Assembly (NCBI GenBank): GCA_963727495.1
Contig: CAVSGQ010000009.1
Span: forward strand, 186,001 to 250,000
Direction of reading: 5' to 3'
Length of the DNA: 64,000 bases
Origin: Actinophytocola sp963727495
Lineage (GTDB): Bacteria; Actinomycetota; Actinomycetes; Mycobacteriales; Pseudonocardiaceae
The notes under the pieces were generated by a model. That model worked only from the letters and a program-made list of their open reading frames with translations, ran no database searches and had not been told where the DNA came from. The number at the start of each line of letters is the position of its first letter. Position 1 is the first letter of the stretch. The position numbers and the translations under genes were made by a program. Of the stretch, positions 58,936-64,000 are shown in pieces.

Positions 58936-61900
58936 GTGGCACGCCTCGGATCCGGTATTCCGCTGGTGGCACGCGACCGGGAGATGAACCGGTTGCGTGC
59001 CGCCTTCGACCAGGCCGTCGCCGGCGCCGCGGTGGCCGTGCTCATCTCCGGGGACGCAGGGGTGGGCAAGACCCGTCTCACCGAGGAGCTGGCCGCGCTG
59101 GCCCGGGCCAAGGACGCCGTGGTGCTCACCGGCCGGTGCCTGGACGCCGGCGAGACCGGGCTGCCCTACCTGCCCTTCGTCGAGGCGATGGCCCAGGTCC
59201 CCGACCGCGAGCGGGCCGTGCTCGCGCATCCGGCGCTGGCTCGACTGCTGCCGGACGCGGTCCTGCCGAGCGGCGAGCCCACCGGGGGTGGCGGGGTGGC
59301 CGGGATAGGCGCGGTGGTCTCCGGCACCGGCGCCCGCCCGGCCGCCCGCGCCGAGCAGGACGTCGGCCAGCTGCAGCTGTTCGACGCCGTGCACGCGCTG
59401 CTCACCGACCTCGCCGCGGCGTCGGCCGTCGTGCTGGTCCTGGAGGACCTGCACTGGGCGGACGCGTCCACCCGGCGGCTGCTCGCCTTCCTCGTCTCCC
59501 GCCTGCGCGAGCAGCGGCTGCTGATCGTCGCCACCTACCGCAGCGACGACCTGCACCGCAGGCACCCGCTGCGCCCGCTGCTGGCCGAGCTGGTGCGGCT
59601 GCCGGCGACCGAGCGGCTCGACCTCAGCCCGTTCGACGAGTCCGACTCGCGCACGTTCGTCACCGCGCTCGCCGAGGAGCTGCTGCCCGAGGAGGCCGTG
59701 CGCGAGGTCGCCGGCCGTTCGGAGGGCAACGCGTTCTTCGCCGAGGAGCTGCTGGCCGCCTACGGCGAGCAGGGCACCGTGGCGCTGCCGTGGACGCTCG
59801 TGGACGTGCTGCTGGCCAGGGTGGAGCGGCTCTCCGAGGGCGCCCAGCGGGTGGTCCGGGTGGCCTCGGTGGCCGGCCGGCGGGTGCCGCACGCGACGCT
59901 GCTGGAGGTGGCCGAGCTCTCCGAGACCGAGCTCGAGGAGGCGCTGCGCGAGGCCGTGCAGCACCACGTCCTGGTGGCCGCCCAGGATCGCGGCGCGGAG
60001 GTGTACATGTTCCGGCACGCGCTGCTGCGCGAGGCCGTCTACGGCGACCTGCTGCCGGGGGAGCGGGTGCGGCTGCACAGCGCCTACGCGCGCCGGCTGG
60101 CCGGCCAGCACGGGCGGCGGGGCATGGCGGCCGCGCTGGCCCATCACAGCATGGAGAGCCACCAGCTGCCGCAGGCGCTCGCCGCGTCGGTCCAGGCCGC
60201 GCAGGAGGCCAAGCAGGCCGGTGCGCCGACCGAGTCGCTGCACCACCTGGAGCGCGCGCTCAAGCTGTGGGACGCGGTGCCCGAGGCGGACCGCCCGGCC
60301 GGCATGAACGAGGGCACGCTGCTGCGCAAGGCGTCGTACGTGGCGGGCGGCGCGGGCGAGCCGGAGCGGTCGGTGGCCTTCGCCCGGCACGCGGTGAAGC
60401 TCGCCGACTCCTCCGACGACCCCGAGGTCGCCGCCATGACCCGGCGGCGGCTGGCGTCCGCGCTGTTCGTCGTGGAGGGCAAGGAGGACGAGGCGCGGCA
60501 GGTGATCGAGCGAGCCTGGGAGCTCGTCGAGGACCTGCCGGCGACCTGCGAGAAGGCCTGGGTGCTCGCGGTGTACGCGTCGATCCTGCGTGGCATGCGC
60601 GAGCCGGCCGAGGCGCGCACGTTCGCCGAGCTGGCGGTCCGCGACGCGCGGGCGTCGGGGGAGCCGGGCGTGGAGGCCGACGCGCTGATCACGCTGGGCG
60701 CGCTGGACGAGGCCGAGGGCCGGGTGGAGCAGAGCCGCGAGCGGCTGCGCGAGGCCCAGCGGCTCGCCGAGGCCGACGACTCGCCGACCGTCGAGCTGCG
60801 GGCCCGCCACTACCTCGGCATCAACTACTACGAGCACGGCGACCTGGACGCGGCCATGCGGATCATCGACGAGGGCGTCGAGCGGGCCAGGAGCGCTGGG
60901 CTCACCTGGGGGACCTACGGCTTCGAGCTGCGTGCCATGAAGGTCACCACCAGCTACGCCCGCGGCGACTGGGACGAGAGCGAGGCGGCGTCGGAACCAC
61001 CGGGGCGCCGGGTGTCCAACACGGTGTCCGCCCGGCTGGCCGCGGTCGGCAGCCACGTGATGGTGGGCCGCGGCAAGCTCGCCGAGGCCGCCCGGCTGGC
61101 CGCCGACCTGCGGTCGGAATGGCACCGGGACTTCCAGATCGGGTCGGCGATGGGGTCCGCGTCGGCGGAGCTGGCGTTCTGGCAGGGCCGGCCCGAGGAG
61201 GGCGTGGCCCACGTGCGGGAGGCGCTGGAGTGGGCCGAGCGGGTCGGCGGCCAGTGGATGCTGGTCGGCATCCGGCTGGGCGCGCTCGGCGCGGCACTGT
61301 GCGCCGAGCTGGCCGAGCGTGCCGCGCGGCGGCGCGAGGACAGCGAGCGGCAGGCGGCGGTCGCGGAGGGGGAGCGGCTGGTCGCGCACGCGCGCGACAC
61401 CGCGCGCTACGGCCGGCCGCGCACGGGCCGGCTGGGGCCGGAGGGGATGGCGTGGCTGGCGCGCGGCGAGGCCGAGCTGTCCCGGCTGACCGGGGACAGC
61501 TCCCCGCGACTGTGGCGTGCCGCGGTCGAGGCGTTCGGCTACGGGGCGGTGTACGAGCAGGCGGTGTGCCGCTGGCGGCTGGCCGAGGCGCTGCTGCGCA
61601 CCGACGAGCGCGACGCCGCGGCCACCGAGCTGCGTGCGGCCGCGGAGGTGGCCGAGCGGCTCGGCGCCCGCCCGCTGCACGACGCGGTGCGCCGGCTGGC
61701 CCGGCGGGCCCGGGTGGCGCTGGGCGACGGCCCCGCGCCGCGCGAGACGCTCGACCCGTTCACCCCGCGCGAGCGGTCGGTGCTCGGCCTGGTGGCGCTG
61801 GGCCGGACGAACCGGCAGGTCGGCGAGGAGCTCTACATCAGCGAGAAGACGGTCAGCGTGCACCTGTCGCGGATCATGGCGAAGCTGGGCGCCACCCGCC

Positions 61901-61959
61901 GCGCCGAGGCGGTGGCGATCGCCTACGACAAGGGCCTGCTGGAGGAGACGACCCCGTAG
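58936..61959 (+). CDS. Large LuxR-family regulator with AAA ATPase domain (LAL type)
   Basis: 1007 residues from the GTG at 58936. The N-terminal ATPase has Walker A LISGDAGVGKTRLTEELAAL and Walker B VVLVLEDLHWADASTRRLLA, followed by sensor and winged-helix parts (ATYRSDDLHRRHPLRPLL, GRSEGNAFFAEELL). The middle 450 residues are TPR-like helical repeats. The C-terminal LuxR HTH is LTPRERSVLGLVALG-like: FTPRERSVLGLVALGRTNRQ, then VGEELYISEKTVSVHLSRIM. This is the LAL/MalT architecture, ATP-dependent activators often tied to secondary metabolism or sugar use. No target is evident nearby. Confidence 0.93.
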   Translation: MARLGSGIPLVARDREMNRLRAAFDQAVAGAAVAVLISGDAGVGKTRLTEELAALARAKDAVVLTGRCLDAGETGLPYLPFVEAMAQVPDRERAVLAHPALARLLPDAVLPSGEPTGGGGVAGIGAVVSGTGARPAARAEQDVGQLQLFDAVHALLTDLAAASAVVLVLEDLHWADASTRRLLAFLVSRLREQRLLIVATYRSDDLHRRHPLRPLLAELVRLPATERLDLSPFDESDSRTFVTALAEELLPEEAVREVAGRSEGNAFFAEELLAAYGEQGTVALPWTLVDVLLARVERLSEGAQRVVRVASVAGRRVPHATLLEVAELSETELEEALREAVQHHVLVAAQDRGAEVYMFRHALLREAVYGDLLPGERVRLHSAYARRLAGQHGRRGMAAALAHHSMESHQLPQALAASVQAAQEAKQAGAPTESLHHLERALKLWDAVPEADRPAGMNEGTLLRKASYVAGGAGEPERSVAFARHAVKLADSSDDPEVAAMTRRRLASALFVVEGKEDEARQVIERAWELVEDLPATCEKAWVLAVYASILRGMREPAEARTFAELAVRDARASGEPGVEADALITLGALDEAEGRVEQSRERLREAQRLAEADDSPTVELRARHYLGINYYEHGDLDAAMRIIDEGVERARSAGLTWGTYGFELRAMKVTTSYARGDWDESEAASEPPGRRVSNTVSARLAAVGSHVMVGRGKLAEAARLAADLRSEWHRDFQIGSAMGSASAELAFWQGRPEEGVAHVREALEWAERVGGQWMLVGIRLGALGAALCAELAERAARRREDSERQAAVAEGERLVAHARDTARYGRPRTGRLGPEGMAWLARGEAELSRLTGDSSPRLWRAAVEAFGYGAVYEQAVCRWRLAEALLRTDERDAAATELRAAAEVAERLGARPLHDAVRRLARRARVALGDGPAPRETLDPFTPRERSVLGLVALGRTNRQVGEELYISEKTVSVHLSRIMAKLGATRRAEAVAIAYDKGLLEETTP

Positions 61960-62001
61960 GAGCCCGCGCACACGAACAGTCAGCAGTGTCGTCCCACGAC
62001 C

Positions 62002-62355
62002 CGACCGACCCGACCCGTGCCGCGGCCGACCCGTCCCGTGCCGCGGCCGTGTCGACCCGTGGCGCAGCCGAGTCGTCCCGTGGCGCGGTCGACCCGACTC
62101 GTGGCGCGGTCGTGTCGACCGGTGGCGCGGTCGAGCCGACTCGTGGCACGGTCGAGACGACCCCTGACGCGGCCGAGACGACTCCGCACGTCGCCGGGTG
62201 GCCGCGCCCGGTTGTGCCGCTGCCGGCGCGCAGCGAGTCGACTCGGCGACGCCACGGGTCGGCTCGACCGTGTGGGGGGTCGGTTCGGCGACGTCACGGG
62301 TCGGTTCGTTCGTGTGGGGGGTCCGGGTCGGTCGCGCCACGGGTCGGTTCGCTCG
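62002..62355. repeat. 21-bp repeat array, locus 3: nine direct units then five inverted units
   Basis: Direct units start every 21 bp from 62002 to 62170, more diverged than at the other loci (CGG(T/C)CGA-type starts, GTGGCG-type ends). Inverted units start at 62250, 62271, 62292, 62313 and 62335 with cores GGGTCGG(C/T)TCG; the first matches the reverse complement of the locus-2 unit at 19 of 21 positions. It begins 42 bp after the LuxR-type gene and ends 13 bp before the TAGGCT box of the DUF4262 gene. No other gene is seen in the 422-base gap. Confidence 0.85.
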
Positions 62356-62381
62356 CGTGGCGCGGCGCTAGGCTGCGGCCC

Positions 62382-63197
62382 GTGGACGCGTGTCACTGCT
62401 GGCTCTGCGCCGGGCCGGAAGGCCTGGGCTCGCGGGACCTGAACATGGTGTGGCAGGTGCAGGAGCACGGCTGGAGCGTCGTCGCGGTCGCCGAGGAGCA
62501 CGAGCTGCCGGGCTGGGCCTACTCGGTCGGCATGTGGCACACGCTGCGCGGGCCCGAGGTGTGCATGTTCGGCCTGCGCGGGCGGGACATGCACGCCTGG
62601 ATCAACGCGGTGGGCCAGCAGGTCCGCGCCGGCCAGCCGCTGCGCGCGGGGGAGGAGCGGCTCGGCGTGCTCGACGGCTTCCCGGTGCTGGTCCGGCCCG
62701 TGCACCCGTCCTGGCTGGAGGACCTGGCGGGGCTGGCGCTGGACTTCTACCGCGGCGCGCCGCCGCCGGTGGTGCAGCTGATCTGGCCGGACCGGCACGG
62801 CCTGTTCCCGTGGCAGCCGGGCGCGGGCGCGCGGTGCCGGGCCCACCAGCCGTGGCTGTGGCTGCCGAAGGACGACCACCCGCCGGGGCCGTGGACGCGG
62901 CTGGCCGAGCTGGGCATCTCGCCGTTCCCGGACGCGCCGATCGACGAGCTGGTGGTCGGCACCAAGCGGGTGATCAGCGGCGAGGCGCCGATCACCGGCA
63001 TCGTGCACACCCACGACGGCCGCTGGGAGTTCCTCGACGCGGCCCCGGTCCGCGGCGCCGACGACCTCGGCATGGTGCACCTGCGCCACCTGGTGTCCGA
63101 CCACCCGCACATCCGCGACTTCGCCGACCTGCCCCGCGGGCACGCGGCCTGGCAGGAGCCGGACGGCAACTGGTCCCGCCTGCCCTACCGGCCCTGA
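62382..63197 (+). CDS. DUF4262 domain protein
   Basis: 271 residues. CHCWLCAGPEG at the N-terminus, then the DUF4262 core VWQVQEHGWSVVAVAEEHEL, PGWAYSVGMWHTLRGPEVCM, and FGLRGRDMHAWINAVGQQV. The middle has LALDFYRGAPPPVVQLIWPD followed by RHGLFPWQPG. The C-terminal 80 residues contain an additional domain seen with DUF4262 proteins. Function unknown. The GTG start follows TAGGCT (62369-62374) by seven bases, a leaderless-type promoter directly behind the repeat array. Confidence 0.88.
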   Translation: MDACHCWLCAGPEGLGSRDLNMVWQVQEHGWSVVAVAEEHELPGWAYSVGMWHTLRGPEVCMFGLRGRDMHAWINAVGQQVRAGQPLRAGEERLGVLDGFPVLVRPVHPSWLEDLAGLALDFYRGAPPPVVQLIWPDRHGLFPWQPGAGARCRAHQPWLWLPKDDHPPGPWTRLAELGISPFPDAPIDELVVGTKRVISGEAPITGIVHTHDGRWEFLDAAPVRGADDLGMVHLRHLVSDHPHIRDFADLPRGHAAWQEPDGNWSRLPYRP

Positions 63198-63201
63198 GCG
63201 C

Positions 63202-63888
63202 TCAGGACGCGGACAGCACCTCGATCTCGTCCTCCTCGCCGATGCCGTAGCGCTCGCGGAACTCGTCGAAGGGCAGCCAGTCCTCGTTGCCGTCCAACGG
63301 ATCCAGCGCGTGGATATGCACGGCCGAGTCGTTCGTGCGGATCCCGGCGACGACGATCACGTGCTGGTCGCTCGACGGCACCGGCACCCACAGCGCGCCG
63401 TGCGCCCGCAGCACCCCCGACCAGCTCCCGGCGCGGCCGGCATAGCAGGTCGACGCGGTGCACCCGAGCGTGCTCGCGGCCTCCCGGGCCTCGGTCGCCG
63501 ACCGGCGCCGCTGGGTGCCGCAGATCTCGTCGACGGACCGGGTGTCGCCCTTCGCCGCCAGCACCATCGAGAACGCGGCCGCCCAGCAGGTGTCCTCGTC
63601 GCCGGTGACCAGCGTGACGGCCCGGTCGACGTCGTCGACCTGCTCCTCCTCGACACCCAGCTGCTTCCACAGCTCGTCGTCCACCACGGACTCCGCGGAC
63701 AGGCCGAGCTGGCCGCGCAGGTGCTCGACCGCGTGCCGGGTGGTGTGGTCGAAGTCGCCGTTCTGCGGCACGACCTGCATCTGGTAGAAATAGTTGAGCA
63801 TCTGCTGCAGGTACAGCACCCACTCCTCGGAGTTCTCCTCACCGTCGCCGAGCCGTGGCGGCTTGGGCAGCGGTTTCGTGTCGGTCAT
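63202..63888 (-). CDS. Papain-like cysteine protease with N-terminal peptidoglycan-binding-like domain
   Basis: 228 residues, no signal peptide seen. Residues about 22-78 resemble a peptidoglycan-binding domain 1 repeat: WVLYLQQMLNYFYQ, GDFDHTTRHAVEHLRGQLGL, VVDDELWKQLG. Residues about 90-215 fit the C39/papain-like fold, with the nucleophile Cys in DEDTCWAAAFSMVLAA, His in SSDQHVIVVAGI and Asp in IHALDPLDGNEDW. Such small proteases often accompany injection or secretion systems, but nothing here proves that. It is 16 bp downstream of the truncated gene at the window edge, on the same strand, so an operon continues outside. Confidence 0.75.
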   Translation of the reverse strand: MTDTKPLPKPPRLGDGEENSEEWVLYLQQMLNYFYQMQVVPQNGDFDHTTRHAVEHLRGQLGLSAESVVDDELWKQLGVEEEQVDDVDRAVTLVTGDEDTCWAAAFSMVLAAKGDTRSVDEICGTQRRRSATEAREAASTLGCTASTCYAGRAGSWSGVLRAHGALWVPVPSSDQHVIVVAGIRTNDSAVHIHALDPLDGNEDWLPFDEFRERYGIGEEDEIEVLSAS

Positions 63889-63904
63889 CGTGTCTCCTTC
63901 CGGC

Positions 63905-64000
63905 CTAACCGCCGATGTCCACCGTGCCCGCCGCGACGATCGAGCTCGTCGGGGCCGGCGCGGGGTCGTTGCACGTGTTGACCTTGTCCTCGGTGCGGGC
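63905..64000 (-). CDS. C-terminal end of an unidentified protein (partial at window edge)
   Basis: Thirty-one codons ending at TAG 63905-63907: ARTEDKVNTCNDPAPAP then TSSIVAAGTVDIGG. It is in the same direction as, and 16 bp ahead of, the cysteine protease gene. Too short to assign; a single Cys and a Pro/Ala-rich stretch are all that can be said. Confidence 0.5.
   Translation of the reverse strand, partial: ARTEDKVNTCNDPAPAPTSSIVAAGTVDIGG

Noticed and set aside
62002..62190. CRISPR array
   Set aside because: The units are contiguous without spacers, and no cas genes are present.

Overview
This is a chromosomal stretch from a high-GC actinomycete, most likely a member of the Pseudonocardiales (Amycolatopsis-like). 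The evidence is the very high GC, many GTG starts, ATGA/GTGA operon overlaps, TAnnnT boxes placed 6-8 nt before start codons, a bioB-bsaP-DUF2567 run, a bifunctional PriA, and a backbone order (bioB, nad, hisDCB, hisHA, hisFI, trpE-trpCBA-lgt, pyk, tesB) that follows the order I know from Mycobacterium. No tRNA, rRNA, CRISPR, phage or transposase was seen.

Layout. 1-1953: end of bioB with its auxiliary protein, a DUF2567 membrane protein and a LON-domain protein. 2001-6596: NrtR facing the nadABC operon, then a remnant of a homocysteine S-methyltransferase. 6600-13821: TetR/P450 pair, nitrilase, a frameshifted solute-binding lipoprotein, a class V aminotransferase and a secreted M14 carboxypeptidase. 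14008-25309: a histidine cluster (hisD-C-B ... hisH-priA ... hisF-I) interrupted by two cassettes (SoxR plus a split transketolase; PPOX protein plus TetR/ABC exporter). 26083-32249: trpE, a TIGR02234-type membrane protein, trpC-B-A and lgt. No trpF is seen, which fits PriA serving both pathways. 32246-37211: a DapB-like dehydrogenase and an SDR behind a KstR-like site, then a cobalamin-riboswitch-controlled BtuCDF-type importer. 37212-42214: a LacI-controlled beta-glucan locus (GH1, GH16-CBM6) whose sugar ABC transporter has collapsed to fragments. 42495-48576: gltBD. 48839-56528: an MIO-lyase relative with an atypical triad, a secreted serine protease, DUF2461, pyruvate kinase, TesB and DacB. 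56679-64000: a frameshifted Cys-motif gene, an XRE/DUF397 pair, a large LuxR-type ATPase regulator, a DUF4262 protein and a cysteine protease with a peptidoglycan-binding-like N-terminus.

The most unusual content lies between genes. (i) A 21-bp repeat occurs at three loci, each time as a tandem block of direct units followed by a block of inverted units, starting about 35-45 bp after a plus-strand stop codon. (ii) A dispersed element of about 105 bp sits between the two transketolase genes and again between pyk and tesB. (iii) A perfect 22-bp tandem repeat abuts trpE. Several genes look decayed: the homocysteine methyltransferase tail, the solute-binding lipoprotein, the beta-glucan transporter and the Cys-motif protein.
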